Shown: positions 45,540-58,840 of the stretch, in pieces
Numbering within the stretch: position 1 is the stretch's first letter
How the letters are laid out: the number at the start of each line of letters is the position of its first letter
NCBI GenBank assembly: GCA_016748015.1
Contig: JAAOMT010000697.1
Span: forward strand, 564,380 to 628,379
Reading direction: 5' to 3'
Length of the DNA stretch: 64,000 nucleotides
Source: Geosiphon pyriformis
Lineage: Eukaryota; Glomeromycota; Glomeromycetes; Archaeosporales; Geosiphonaceae
Made by a program: the position numbers and the translations under genes
Notes under the pieces: generated by a model
Seen by the model: only the letters and a program-made list of their open reading frames with translations
Database searches by the model: none
What the model was told of the DNA's origin: nothing

Positions 45540-48500
45540 ATATTTTTTTTTTAATATTGAGCTTTGTCAAGATTTCTTAAATTTCTTAAATCTATACTGA
45601 TATGTAAATAAGATTTCAATTTAATGGCAGTTTTTCTGGAATATCTGAGATCAAACTTTATATTGGTATTATATACACATTCTAATATAATATTCTTATT
45701 ATTATTACTAAACCATTTAAGTTTCTAATCTTGTAAAAGATCTGAAAACACAATATATTGTTTAAAGTTTTCATTAAAGTTTGAATCATCATTATTGTTA
45801 TTGCTATTGTGGATGGAATTAAAACCATTGTTGTTATTATTATTAGAGTTTAAATTACAATTAAACTTTAATTCTGATTCTAAAACACATTTACTAATTA
45901 ATTCTTCTTCTTTGGAAATTGAATAGATTATATATAGTAATAAATTGTAAATAAGGTCACAATTATCACAATATTCAAAATTACTAGAAATTAGACAATA
46001 TTTACAAAGTTTAATATTTAATTGTTCTAAATGCTGCTTTTGTTTTTTTGAGTAAATACTAAATTTTGGTAATAAGATGGTTTTTTTTTGGTTCTAATAA
46101 GTATAAAATGTGTTAACTGTTATTTGTTTCTTTTGTAAAAAAGTTGGCTTGTAGTTTGTTCTCTTTTTTTTTTCTTGTTGTCCCAAGAAAATATCAGTAA
46201 TAGCTTATTGTAATTGTTTTTAGTTTACAAAACTTGATAGGCTTTTCAGATAGGTTTGTTTATTTCTTTTTCGAATTCAATCAGTGACTATAATTGAGTA
46301 ATAGTGTTTGTTTTAAAGTGGCTGTAGGTGGCTGGTATTCAAGTTTGCTAACAATTTTAATTAAGCTATAGCTCTTACATAATTCAGTTGAATAAAGTAT
46401 TGATTTTGAACAGTCAGTTATTATTAACAAAAGCTTGGTATTGTGTGGCTTTCATGACTAAAATCTTAATTAATATAATAATACTATTGACTTTAAAAGA
46501 AAAGTTATTAATTTTGCTAATAAGTGTCTTGATCACTCTATTGGCTATAATAATTTTGGCACTGATAGCATAATTAACTTGGTAATTTAATTAATCTATG
46601 TATTATTATGTAATGATATTACTTACTAACTTACTATTAATAATTTGCTTAATAGATTGGCTATTGATTTTAATATCTGTATATATTACAGTAATTGATT
46701 TAACATTGAGAATGACTCTATTAAATAAAAGTGTTATTGCTAATTCTTTTAATTCAAAAGAAAAAATGATTGCAATTGACTTGTCTTTAGTGATTGTTGC
46801 TGATAGAATATTGTTAATAAGTAGTATTAGATTGGTTTCCAAGTTGTTGAATAGATTGTTTTTTGAGATAACCAAAAGGCTTAAATAGTTTTGTGAATTC
46901 AGGTTTTGGGTGTATTTATTTTCTAAATTTCTTGAACATAATTCTAATGTTTAACTTAAGAAACTAAAGATTAGTTAATATATAATTATTGCTAATTTTT
47001 AGTTTTGTTGTGTATATGTAATTTTCAGTTTTTGGTTTCTGATTATTATTTAAGCTAAGTTTTATGGTGTTGTTTAAATTGATTGGAATAATAAATTACT
47101 TGTAACTGCAGTTAATAGATTACTAATATTGAAGTCTAATAAACTAAAAATATATTTATAAGTTGTTGTGTTATTTGAGAGTAATATGACTGATATGGAT
47201 ATGTTTTTAATAATAAATTGTTGGCATAATTCTGGGTTTGAAACCTGCAATTGGGGTTTTAATATTGATTTTTCAATTATTAATTGTTGAATCTGAAACA
47301 GCAATCTGTTTTTAAATAGTCTTGTTTACTACAATAATAGTAATTACATGTTTTTTGTTGTCATGATTGATTTGATAATAATAATAATAGATGCAGCTAA
47401 TTTTGAAAATAATTGGAGTTTCTTTAATTGTTACAATATTGTGGAGACTAATAAATAGCTTGATTATTAGCTAAGTATCTCTTAATTTTTTGATTAATAG
47501 TTTTACCAAATTGCTTCAATTTAGTATCTAATTTAAATAATCTGTTCATTATTAGATTTATGGTTTAGACATGGTTGGCTTTGAGTTTGGCTGATTTAAA
47601 ATTTTTGGTGTATGTGACTGCATCTTAGAAAGTATTTGGATGCATTAAACATACTTATTATAACAAATTACTGTATAATGTATAAATAAACTAATTCAAA
47701 ATTTGTGGTACTATAAAATAGTTAATATTAATTGCTTAAATTTAGTGCAGATTTCTGTAGAAATGTCTTAAATAAGTAGTAACTGCTTTAGTATTACTTT
47801 GTTTAATTGTAGTAAAACTAGTTAACAAGCAATTTATGTTATTATTATTATTAAAATACTATAAAAACACAGTTTTGAATACATCAAAATCTTGAGATTT
47901 GTTTACAAAATTCTGATATCATGAGTCAGTAGTGTTTTATAAAAAGTAGAAAATTGCTTAAAAGGCTCTAATATTGTTCCATCTGTTGGCTATAATAGTT
48001 TTTGCTATATTTTTTTAGTTATGTTTGAGTGTTATCCTCTTTGCTAATAAATTTTTTTAGTTTGGCAATAGGTATATATATTATTGATACAAGTTGTTGT
48101 TGTTAAAGTTGTTATTAAGATTGTTGTTGTTGTGTGGTAATTGGTACAAATGGTAAATTAATCACAATAATTAGAAGTAAGTTTTGCTAAAGAATAGAAA
48201 TAGAATTTGAATTGTTCAAATTTTGTGGAATTTAAACAATCAGAGTTTGTACTTTTGGATTATATAAAATTGGGTTTTGATTATTATTTCTCTGATTATT
48301 GTCTTCCTCTTCTTCTGAATTGGTGTTTTTTAATAACTGGTAAATCCAAAATTTAGTTGAAATAGTAGTAATTAAAGTCTTGATGGTATTGTTAATTGTA
48401 ATTTAAATTTTTTAAATTAATTACTATATATTCCTAATAATTTGGCTTTTTCTTGTTTATTTTGAAACAGTACTTTTGCTAATAATGTTTTTATAGCTGC

Positions 48501-49009
48501 TAATGTTATGTAAATAGTACTTTCAGATGTATAGTAATATAATAAGTTAATAAGTAAAACAACTCTTGGTTTTTTTCAAGTAGGTAGTTGTATTTTTTTT
48601 GGTGTTTTTGCTGAAGTTTGTAATTTTTCTTTGTTTGCAAAGATAATAAAAAATTTCTGTTGGGTAATTTTCAATTTCTTTGTTTATTTTTGTAATTAGT
48701 AGTACAAACAGATAATTTGGTAGAAGTATAGTACTTTGTAATAGTTTACTATAAAAATTTCTAAAAGTGGCTTCTAGATCTTTTTGGTTTCCTAAATAAA
48801 ATTTAATTTTTTTATTAACATAGAAATTAAAAGCTAATTTTGCTGATCAATAATTATTTATTAGTTCAAGATGAGTTTAATAATATTGAAATAAAAATTT
48901 CATGAATCCTAAATGATTTTCTTTTATGATTTTTTGGTCTGCTATTTTTCCAAATAGTTGATATTGATACTGGCTCTCTATTAGATTATACTTTACAGAA
49001 AGTACTAAA
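45540..49009 (-). pseudogene. gag-protease interior of the deleted element
   Basis: Right to left: primer-binding region just inside the LTR at 49009 (decayed TTGGTGCTCTCTGTG), gag (48.9-46.9 kb), retropepsin region (46.7-46.2 kb), zinc/acidic linker with YCDNC and an Asn/Asp-rich run (46.05-45.75 kb), KQYIV, then dUTPase motif 1 as FDLRYS (45.66 kb), better preserved than in the long element. The plus-strand frames at 46388-46888 are shadows of this region. Confidence 0.75.
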
Positions 49010-49836
49010 TATTACAGATAATTATTTAGGATGTTAGAACAAATAACAAACTTATAACTTGGTGCTTAATAGTTGATAAAATTGGTAATTTCTAAAGGTT
49101 TTAGAGTCTAAAGGTTTTAATTAAGTTTTTTATATAATAGACAAAAATTTAATTGATGATTTCTTTTGTGAATTTCTTTTTTCAGTATAGTGGTTAGTTT
49201 ATTCTAACAGTTATGTCCTTTTAGTAAGCTATCTTTAAATTTTTACTCTTGTTTTCAGGTTTTTTACTAGGCTATTTTTGATGTTAAATACTTAATACTT
49301 AATTTTTTTAATTAATTAGTAAACAACAAAAAAATAAAATAAAAAAAAATAAAAAAAAATAAAAATAAAAAATAAAAAATTAATATTTTGTTAATTGTTA
49401 TGATTAAAAGCTATTGGTACAGTGTGGTTAAATATTGAATTCTATTAACATAGAGTATTAATAGTATAGATGTGATTAATATTTTTTTTAATCAAATAAT
49501 AATAACATAAATTGAATAATAATAGATAATTTTATTAATATTAATGTGATTCTACTTTAAGTTATAGAAAACTATTTTTTGAAGAAAAGAGTATTGTGTT
49601 TTGAATTGAATTGAATTTTAAATACTTTTTTTGCTTTTAACACTTTTACTATATATATATAATTTAAGTTATATGAAATTTCTTGAAATTCTTTAATTTT
49701 TTTGAAAAAAATTCTGCAATTTCGCAATTTTTCAAGAGAAATTCTGGAATTCTGGGATTCTGGAATCCTACAATTCTTTTTTTTATTATGTCTATTTCTG
49801 ATTGGTTATTTTATCTATTATTATAATTCCTAAACA
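49010..49836 (-). repeat. 5' LTR of the deleted element (family A)
   Basis: 827 bp. Its sequence parallels the 3' LTR, including TTCTGGAATTCTGGGATTC motifs near 49.74 kb. The outer edge reads TGTTTAGGAATT (minus strand) where TGTTACTCATAAAATATAGGAATT-type sequence is expected, i.e. a deletion of about 12 bp. Confidence 0.8.
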
Positions 49837-50820
49837 AAAGCATTTTAAAACAATTTTTAAACATTTAAGTTTCATAATCTTCTACTGCTTTTGTCATATG
49901 TACTGAATTTTTCTCAATCAAAAATAATTATCTTGTCACCAACTAATTTGCTTAACTTAATTTAACAAATTCTATCACAGTTTTCTGTTATAGTCTAATT
50001 AGTTGCAATTAAATTGATATTACTTAACCAAACTCAGATAGAGCTGCAGTAATTATTTTTTTTGGCATATTCATAAGAATTTTTTTAATTATTACAGTCC
50101 AATCTAAGCACATTTTTTGTCTCTTGATATTATTGTTTACAATAATTTTTTTATCTTTAACCAATAATATGGCTTTTTTTATACTTTTTTTAGACATAAA
50201 CATTGATTGAATGATTTTTTCAAATTTTAAAAGAATAATAACCTTCTCTCCAAAACTATTAATTAATGTAAAAATTTTTCTAATAAATTAAGTTTTTGTT
50301 GTTGCTGATTTTTTATTGTTAAAAGATTAATATTTAATGTAAAAAAATTTTTTACTGCCATTTCTACTTGAATCTTTACTATTTTTGAATCTATTTATCT
50401 TTTCTCCAAAGATATGTTAAGAGAAGAAGGAAAAAGTTTTTTATCTTTATCCATATTAAAGTCGATTTTACCAAGAAAAGAGTTATATTCCAAATTATTA
50501 ACAACTTTTTTTACTTTAAGAGTTGTTATTACCAAACCAAGAAAAAAACCACTACCAACATTTGCTAAAATATTTTTATTATTACTGTTATCAAATTTAC
50601 TATGTATATTCGAATATATATCTTCACTAAAACCAGGTTTGACTAAAAAAATAATTTTTTTATTATTGAAGTGCTTGATATTACCTATAGAAACCTTTTT
50701 CTTTGAGAAAAAAAATCTTTAACAAGTCTATAAAGAGTCTTTTTGATTGCTTTTTTTTTAGACATATTAATATTAGAAACAGTCATTAGATCTACCACAA
50801 AAAAATTACTTGTTTAAGAA
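49837..50820 (-). pseudogene. LINE C ORF1: N-terminal part
   Basis: Starts near the minus-strand MSKKKAIKK (about 50.76 kb) and runs to the LTR insertion. It follows the Lys/Ser-rich and RRM-like ORF1 order (NSNE-type linker, then a hydrophobic alternation near 50.1-49.95 kb as at 60.0-59.85 kb), with many stops. The plus-strand frame 50414-50722 is a shadow. Confidence 0.6.
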
Positions 50821-51425
50821 ATATTAAAGATAAAAGAACAAAAAAGACAAAGACAGAAAAATAAAAAACTTTTTTTTTAAAAAATGCTCTTTGAAAAATT
50901 TAGAACATAGAAGAAAAAAAAGTTTTATATTTATTATAATTTATATTTTTATATACAACTTTAATTAATTAGATTATAAAATTATTTAATTACAAAAATT
51001 GAATTAATAAAATAAAAATTAAAATGTTTTTGTTTTTTAAAATATTATTGGTTTTGGTAATATTTAAAAAACAATTGTTAATTATTAATATTTTTTAAAC
51101 AAATAGTCTTTACTTTAATGTTTAATACTATTATAAAAAACAAAATAAATTATATTAAAACCATATTTTAGTTTTTGTATAGTTTTATTAATTTAAAATT
51201 AGTTATTAAAAACAATATTAAGTTTTTTTATATAAAATTTGTTTTTTAAGTTTTTTTAAATATTATTATTAAAATTATACTTATTAATTTTTTTTAGTTA
51301 TTTTTAAGATTGCAAAATTTTTTGTTATTATTATATCAAATTTTGGTTTGGTTATTATAATTTTTTATACTGTTTTTTGTATTTTTTGTAAAAATTTTAA
51401 AGTTAAATCAAAGTTTGTTAATTTT
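50821..51425. other. AT-rich spacer between LINE C 5' end and LINE B 3' tail
   Basis: Contains the LINE 5'-leader motif ATGCTCTTTGAAAAATTTAGA at about 50.88 kb. The rest is non-genic A/T sequence. The right edge is an (AAT)n run, the tail of LINE B. Confidence 0.5.
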
Positions 51426-54400
51426 TATTATTATTATTATTATTTTATAAGCACAGTTTAATTATTATTTAACATACAAAAACAAACTAAGTGTATCAAA
51501 CTAAATATGGCTCATATGTTTACTACATATAACCAACCACTTAAGCCAATCAAGATCACACTACATATTCACATTAACCTTTAATTTATTATCTAAATCT
51601 GAAAAGAACAAACAAGCCTTGTATAATCCAAAATCAACAGCAAACAATTTAATAATCTCAAATATATAGATTATTCCAAATAAAAAAAATCTAAACAGAC
51701 CACTATATATCTTAAACAAAATCTTTATGTCTTTTACTAAATCATTTTTTTTTATATTAACCCTATACTTAGATTTAAAATTTCACAATTTATTACAATA
51801 TGCATTAACCAGATATCAGATAAAATCAGCCACTATTATTATAGCATTTTTTTTATTCTTAATCTTAAAAACAGTTTTACTAATCCAATTTTTGAGAACA
51901 AACTCTTTATATAAGATTTCATAAATGCTAATATTTAATACTCTTAATAAAAGAGTATATAATACCAAAGAAGTTGATAAAGAGCAAAGTCTTACTAAAA
52001 AAGTTCACAATTTAGCATAATTTAACAAGATTTTAAAGTATGCTAAAACATTTTTTGAATAGATAAAAACATAATTAGATAGTTTGATATTACCATAGAA
52101 CAGATACAATATACTTAGGTATTTTATATTATAAAATTTTTTCTTAATTACAGTTGGCAATTTTTTATAGACTGTTTTTATTAAATATGTACAAAAAGTC
52201 ACTAAATGTCTGTTAGTGTAACCAGAAAGCATATAGGAATTAGGATACTATATTAAAGCAATGCCATGCTAATTAATAGTTTAAATAAAAAAGTTCTGTA
52301 AAATTTTCATATTTGAACTCTCTTTTCATTAAATACAATTAATTGTCTAATATATATTGTGGACAAAATACTAAAAATTGCTTAAAATAACCAATTCATT
52401 TGCCAAAATAAAATTTTTTATACATACTAATAGGTAAAAAAATACAAAATTGTACTATAATACTTATAAAACTATTAGTTTTATTATTGTCAGTATTTTC
52501 TAAATGGCCCTTAATCTTTATTCACTTAACAAAAATGTTTTTGAATCTAATTAGATTAATCATATAATGTTTTTTAATTCAGTATTTATTTTGAAAATTA
52601 GATACAAACAGCATGAACTCCAATATACATGTATCTATAATAGTTTGACTGTCTATATATAAAACTACTAAGCATAATAAGAGAACATATTTTAGAACTA
52701 AAGCAATAGTCTGTAATTTTAACAATATTAATAATAACAAATTGGAAATTTTTATACTAAAATCTATTCTGATCTTAGAAAAATATGCTATTGCTCTATT
52801 TATTATATTAACAATACTTAAATTATACAGAGAATTATTAATATAAATATTAATTTTCTTTGTCCAAAGTTCATGTAAATGCTCTTAAACATTTAAAAAT
52901 TTACTTGAGCTATAAAAATCTGAACTGTCAAGATTAGAGCTGCACCCAACAAGATTAACAGAAAAATTGTTTATATAATTAGCAGTTTTTACAAACTACA
53001 CTGGCACAGAGCTCTTTAAACTAAGTCTTTTCCAATAAAAAAAATTTTTAATCCATAATGAAGCCATGTTTGTTCAATAATCTATTATCAAAGACAATAC
53101 CAAAATGGTTTAAAAAATAAGTCATATTAAAGTAATATAAACTACCCAAAATTTTTGACATAAGAAAGTGACTAAAAGATTGAAATATACAAGATAACTT
53201 ATTTGCCAAAAAAATATTGTTATCCAAAAATATTTTTATTATGTCTGCCAAAAAATTGTTTATGAGATAGACTTTCAACTTGACAAAAAATTGTAGTGAA
53301 TTTTTTGGCATCCAGTTTACAATTTGCAAATCCAGAAACCAATACACAAATAAACTACCAAGAATCTTTACTATATTAAAGAACCAAATTAACAAAGCCA
53401 TCTTGTCTTCAACCTAAAACTGCTTAAATAATTTAAGCCCATATAATGATGAATGATACAAAGTTTCACTAGAAAAGTTTTTTGGCAAATTAGTCTTTAA
53501 CTTAAGTTTCTTTCTAATCATAAAATTTTACTTTTGACACATATAACACAAAACTAAATTGTATTTAATAACTAATAATAGGCTGTAAAACTACTAAAAC
53601 TAAGTAAAAAAATTGCTTATCTGATAGAGCTCTCTTAAGAATCATGTTTGAGAAAAATCTAATATCTAAATATGCTTTGACAAAATTCAGCTTAGATATA
53701 CTCTCTGTTAACAAAAAAATTCCTAGATATTTGTAAAGTTCTCTATGCTTGATAATAAAAATATATTGGCTATCAATGTATAATAAAACAGATACAACTT
53801 TTTGGTTAATGAAAATTGCAATCATCTTCTTATTGTTGATGCAAATATTATTAATCTTAAAAAATTGATCAATTAAGTCCAAAATATACTGTGTTAAAGC
53901 CTGATTATTTCCTATCTAAATTGTGTTATCTATAAAAACACAGCTGCAAAAAAAAAAGTTTTCTCTTTACTGACTTCTATCCTATTTGTTTTAGCCACAA
54001 AATTGGTATTAATTTAGTATCTACACAAATGTTTTTGACACTTTATTTTACACAATAAGGATCATAAAAAATTCTCCAAAGAAGTAATGAAAAAATCTCA
54101 TTCTGATTCAGTCTACTATGTATTTTGTAATCATTTAAAAAACCAAAATCTGTTATTACTCTGTTGACTCTGTTTTTATATATGTTTTCAAAGAAGTCAA
54201 TAAACTTGTTACACATTCTAATCTGCTTTAAATTAACTTCTAAATAATGCTACTCAATTGAATTATAAGCTTTATGCATGTTCTGTAAAACCAGTCAAAG
54301 TTTTTGTCTTTTTTCTAAAACATTTTTTACAATAAAACTAACAGCAAATATTGGGGATTGAGTTGAAGTACCTTTTAAGACTGAGAAATTGTTACCATAG

Positions 54401-56196
54401 AAAACATTAAACTTGCTATAAACAAATAAAATATGATCTGATAAAATTTTAAACAAGATCTTTCTGGCAGTTTTAATTAACACAATAGGCTATATGTTGG
54501 TCAAAACTCTATTTCAATTATATAACTTAGAGATTATTAAAACTCATGCACTTTTCTAAAGAACAAAACTGTCTTTAAAAGTTAAACAAATATTTAATAA
54601 GACCAAAAGACAGTTTACTACTATATTATTACAATGTTTTCAAAGTTTATTAATTATGCCAGATAAACCAGCAGCTTTATTATTAAGCAGATTGCCAATT
54701 ACCAAGATCAAATCTATTTTGCTGATAATATTCATTATGCCAGAAAAAATGTCTTTACTTATATATGCTAAAAACACATATTAACAAATTCACAAATTAG
54801 GCAAGACTAAAAGAATCTTATGCTTTTTTATCTAATTTTTTATAATTTTATTAACTTTTTGCTTTATTTTATCTGGCTCTAAAACCAACTTCTCTCTAAT
54901 CATCAGGTAATTTAAAACCACTTTTCAAAATAACCACTTTAAAATACTTCTAATCATGCTGTTCTTATTAGAACTGAAATTTTCCATTCTTCTATTGATT
55001 GTATTTTTAATATTAGTTGCTTTTTTAGTCTTAAATTCCTAATACTTGGATCCCTAATACCTTTTTTTAAATCTTAACAATTACAAAAAAACTTCTTTAT
55101 TTTTAGTTTTATACTTAATTAAAAAGAACAAACCATTTGAATTATTAATATCTAATCTTAACCAAATCTGTCTGAGATAATCAAACTTAGTAATATTTCT
55201 GGAAGTAAAGGCTTTAGTCATTCTTAAAATCAAAATTTTTAGTTTATAATACTTAAAAAACTGCTTGTTCTTAAAATCATTAAAATTCTTAAACCAATTT
55301 CTAAAAAATACTTTGTCTGCTAACTTAATAATAACCAACTTTATAAGATTCTATATTGCATCCAAATTGTCTTTTTTCTTTGTACTCTAAAACTTATAAT
55401 ATAATTAAAACATTTTAACTAATAAATATTTCTTAAACCAAGTCTATTTTAATGAATCAGCATTTTTAAAACCAAACTTCCATTGATTTTTATTGGCATG
55501 TTTTTGAATAGTGTTCAAATTTATATTCAAAAAACTGCTTAAACCAAGTAAAATCACAACAACCAAATAATTAGTATTAAAGAAATTAAAAACACTCTTA
55601 ATCTTTTACTTAACTATTGTTGTTAAAAGATGTTTACTAATTAAAATATAATTAATAGTCTTTTTAACACCTCTTGAATTATCCTATATTGGGAGCTTAG
55701 TTATCTTAATGCCTGATATGAAATTACATAAACTCAAATCAAAACATTTTTTTAAGTTTACATATTGCTTTATTTTATTTTTATTGAAGTTATCTCCTAA
55801 AACCATATAAAAATTCATGTTAATTGTCTTAATAATGCACAAATTTACTTTACCAGCTTGATTAAATTATATTCCAACAGAAACATTCACATAAAGACTC
55901 AGAATAATTACCAAAACTTTCTTATTAAACAACAATTAAAGTAAAAAAAGATGGCCAAAAATTTTAAAGACTTTATATATATGCCAAGTAAAGAATTTGT
56001 CTATTACTATTACTATTTCTAAACCTTAAATAATTAGTGTTTAAACCAAATACAAATACTTTCAAGTTTACAAATCTGTCTTTAATCCAAGGTCTGATTT
56101 GTTCTTTTAATTTTGTCTCAGTTACAATAAAAATCAAATTGTTTAATTCTTTATACTATCTAATAATATCTTTTTGTTTTGTCAAATTGTTTATGC
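51426..56196 (-). pseudogene. LINE B ORF2 remnant and 3' UTR
   Basis: Endonuclease traces at 56.19-55.6 kb (IVTETKLKEQIRPW). RT pieces are open at 54483-54295 (TARKILFKILSDH, FSVLKGTSTQSPIFA), the catalytic box IDNT at 53922-53933 (FDDT expected) followed by TAG for Trp, and 53882-53565 (ELYKYLGIFLLTES). RNase H region lies at 53.4-52.4 kb, and the zinc-type C-terminus at 52232-52005 (YLFYGN-IKLSNYVFIY, Cys replaced by Tyr). The 3' UTR near 51.5 kb matches that at 19.97-20.05 kb. Confidence 0.85.
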
Positions 56197-57079
56197 TGTT
56201 ACTCATAGAATATAGGAATTAAATATTAGTACATAAATTAGCCAATCAAAATAGATGTAGTAAAAGTGGAATTCCAGAATTCCTCTCAGGAAAATTGCAG
56301 GATTCTAGAATTACAAAATTTCCATATGATAAATTACAGAATTTCTGGAATTCCAGGATTTTTGGCTAGAGAATTGAGAAATTCAAGGAATCTTGTGCAA
56401 TAAAATTTATGTATATATAGCAGTAGTATCAGAAGCTAGAAAATTAGTTAAGAAGATTTAGAATCAATTAGACTCTCAGAGTTAATTAGACTCACAGGTT
56501 ATAATTATTAAATACCTTTCCTTCAAAAAATAGAATACTATAACTTAAAGTAAAATTACTTCCATATTAATAAAATTATTTATTATCCTTAAATCCATGT
56601 TATTATTCACTACTTAACCTACTGGCACAATAGTTTTTGATCATAGCTATTGACAAAATACTTATTTCTTATTTTATTTTTTTTATTTTTTTATTTTCTT
56701 TTATTTTTTTTTATTTTTTTTTATTTTGTTGTTTATTAATTAATTAAGAATTAAACACTGAGTTATTAATGTTACAGATAACTTGGTGAAAGACCCAGAA
56801 ATAAGGATAAAATTATATATATATTAACAGATAGCTTACTAGAAGGGCATGACTGCCAGAATAAAACTGGTCACCAAGCTAAGAAAAAAATTGGATGAAA
56901 TTGCAATTTTGAGAAGCTACAACAAAATCACAACTGAATCTCTGTTTATTATACAAAAAACTTAACCACAAAACCTTCAGATTAATTAAAACTTTTAGAA
57001 ACCAACACCATTATATTAATTGAGCACCAAGTTACAGGTTTGTTATTTGTTTCAACACCTCAAATAATCACCTGTAACA
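56197..57079 (+). repeat. 5' LTR (family A)
   Basis: 883 bp from TGTTACTCATAGAATATAGG to CACCTGTAACA, the least decayed family A LTR ends in the window and the reference for TG..CA boundaries. U3 motifs GGAATTCCAGAATTCC and GATTCTAGAATT lie at 56.27-56.31 kb, TATATATAG box near 56.41 kb. Confidence 0.9.
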
Positions 57080-57081
57080 TT

Positions 57082-57099
57082 TGGTGCTCTCTGTGAGAT
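57082..57099 (+). other. Primer-binding site
   Basis: Directly after the LTR (two T spacers) comes TGGTGCTCTCTGTGAGAT, starting with TGG as expected for pairing with the CCA end of a tRNA. The same sequence, decayed by transitions, follows the 5' LTR at 49009 on the minus strand. I cannot assign the tRNA without a tRNA set. Confidence 0.6.
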
Positions 57100-57205
57100 A
57101 TAATCTAACAAAAAACCAGCACCAACAACAACTATGCAGAAAAGTGGCAGACCAAAAGAAAACAAGAGAAAATCACTTAGGATTTGCAAAATCTTTATTT
57201 TATTA

Positions 57206-57570
57206 TTACCTTTGAAAAACTCATTAAATTAAAACTCTGATTATTTAAAACCCAATTATTAAAACCCTGAACATTTGAAACTTACCTTTGATAAACTTGT
57301 TAAAACTCATTAAAACTCTGATTATTCAAGACCTGATTATTCAAAAATCCAAACATTTAAAACCCAATAATTTTAACTCTATTATTGTACAAAGAAATTT
57401 ATTGTCAATAAACTCATTAAATCTCTAGCAATTCAAACTTCAAGAATTATTCAAAAAACCTGAACATTCGAAGTCCAATAAATTCTAAACTCCACTATCA
57501 TACAAGAAAACTTATCTTCAATAGCACAATAAAACCTAATTTTCATAGTACCAATAAATTAACAAAACTT
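57206..57570 (+). repeat. Degenerate internal tandem repeats, 76 to about 117 bp
   Basis: Units start at 57206 and 57282 (TTACCTTTGAWAAAC), near 57400 (TTTATTGTCAATAAAC) and near 57510 (TTATCTTCAATAG). Each has CATTAAA, CTCTGATTATT-like and AACATTYRAA segments in order. They replace gag coding sequence in this element, so the non-autonomous derivative seems to have expanded its own leader. Confidence 0.65.
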
Positions 57571-57599
57571 ACCTAACAGCCCTAAGTCAAAATATTGGG

Positions 57600-58057
57600 A
57601 TATAGTCACAATCTACTTCCATGCATTATATATTTGAAGAAGAGCCAATTAGTAAGAACAAATGGAAATTGGAATTGAAACTTAATCCTGATTCAAATTC
57701 CACTAATAATAACAATAATTCAAACTCTACTAAATGACAATGATAATTCAAACTCTGCCAACAACAAATTTAAACTCTGTTTCAAACACTAAACAATATA
57801 TCACACTTTTAGATTTTACAATGGAACAGAAATTAACTAAATTCAATGATAATAATGAGAGCATTATGTCTGAACATGCACATAATACAAATACAAGATT
57901 TGAACATGGATATTCTAAACAGACCACTATAGTTAAAAAACTCCAGTTATGTATAAAATTGGATTTAAAAAAAAGCAATAGAAATTACAGCAACAACATT
58001 GATACAAAAGAGAGATTTAGAAGATTTTGCAGAAGCTTAATATTAAAAAAAAGAATA
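57600..58057 (+). pseudogene. Residual gag/dUTPase-start sequence
   Basis: The 116-codon frame at 57734-58084 and its upstream fragments match the linker of the long Ty3 element: an Asn/Ser-rich run, KQYITLLDF (cf. KQYIVLP), HAHNTNTRF and a ruined dUTPase motif 1. It then passes into GCTTAATATTAAAAAAAAG directly before the 3' LTR. The last codons of the open frame are LTR sequence, so the ORF as such is not a gene. Confidence 0.7.
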
Positions 58058-58840
58058 ATGTTACTCATAAAATATAGAAATTAAATATTAGTACATAAAT
58101 TAGTCAATCAGAATAAACATAGTAAAATTGGAATTCCAGAATTCCTCTTAAAAGAATTGCAGGATTTCAGAATTACAGGATTCTCATATAAAAAATTACA
58201 GAATTTCTGAAATTCCAGAATTCTTGGCTAGAGAATTGAGGAATTCAAGGAATTTCATACAATAAAATTTATATATATATAGCAGTAGTATTAGAAACTA
58301 AAAAATTAGTCAAGAAGACTCAGAGTCAATTAGACTTACAGATCATAATTATTAAATACCCTTTTTTTAAAAGATAGAATACTATAACTTGAAGTAAAAT
58401 TGCTTCTATATTATAAAATTATTTATTATCCTTAAATCCATGTTATTATTTACTATTTAACCTGCTGGCACAATAGTTCTTGATCATAATTATTGACAGG
58501 ACATTTATTTTTATTTTATTTTTTTTATTTTTTTTATTTTTTTTATTTTGTTGTTTACTAATTGATTAAGGATTAAGCACTGAGTTATTAATGTCATAGA
58601 TAGCCTGATAAAAAACCCAGAAATAAGAGTAAAATCATATATATATTAATGAATAGTTTACCAGAAGAGCATAACTGTCAAAATAAAACCAGTTACCAAG
58701 CTGAAAAAAAAATTAGATGAAATTGTGATTCCAGAAAGCTACAATAAAATCACAACTAAATTTTTGTCTATTATACAAAGGACTCAACTACAAAACCTTT
58801 AGAAATCACTTACCAAATCACTTAAAAATTATCTGTAATA
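58058..58840 (+). repeat. 3' LTR (family A)
   Basis: 783 bp, TGTTACTCATAAAATATAG to TCTGTAATA. Aligned with the 5' LTR it differs by many transitions and one deletion near the 3' end. The two LTRs were identical at insertion, so they record the mutation type and amount since then. Confidence 0.88.

Larger units (their letters stand above)
44718..49836 (-). mobile_element. Internally deleted Ty3-family LTR element (gag-protease only)
   Basis: Two LTRs (49836-49010 and 45539-44718) enclose a 3.5-kb interior that keeps primer site, gag, protease, zinc/acidic linker and only the first part of the dUTPase-like domain. It then jumps to the 3' terminal AGCTCAATATTAAAA sequence. RT, RNase H and integrase are absent, so it depended on a helper. 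It sits inside ORF1 of LINE C; the flanking codons knit as KML-WSIKT. A clean target duplication is not visible because the right LTR edge has lost about 12 bp. Confidence 0.8.
38569..50820 (-). mobile_element. Minus-strand LINE C, interrupted by two LTR insertions
   Basis: Reading right to left: ORF1 N-terminal half (50.8-49.84 kb), LTR element (49836-44718), ORF1 C-terminal half and endonuclease (44717-42873), family B LTR (42872-41453), RT and RNase H (41452-38569). Protein homology knits across both gaps, so the LTRs inserted into an existing LINE. The LINE stops abruptly inside the region after RNase H at 38569 with no 3' UTR; the missing end appears at 61607-62535 on the other strand. 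Confidence 0.8.
56197..58840 (+). mobile_element. Small non-autonomous LTR element, TSD ATGC/ATGT
   Basis: 5' LTR 56197-57079 and 3' LTR 58058-58840 flank a 978-bp interior with no protease, RT or integrase. Flanks ATGC (56193-56196) and ATGT (58841-58844) are a 4-bp duplication with one C/T change. The 3' LTR lacks about 80 bp near its end compared with the 5' LTR. It is inserted in the start of LINE B ORF2. Confidence 0.9.

Noticed and set aside
46388-46888. Plus-strand frames of 61 and 96 codons
   Set aside because: They are antisense to the protease/linker of the minus-strand LTR element and consist of Leu/Ile-rich A/T codons.
50414-50722. 102-codon plus-strand frame
   Set aside because: Antisense to LINE C ORF1; no homology to a domain and absent from other copies.
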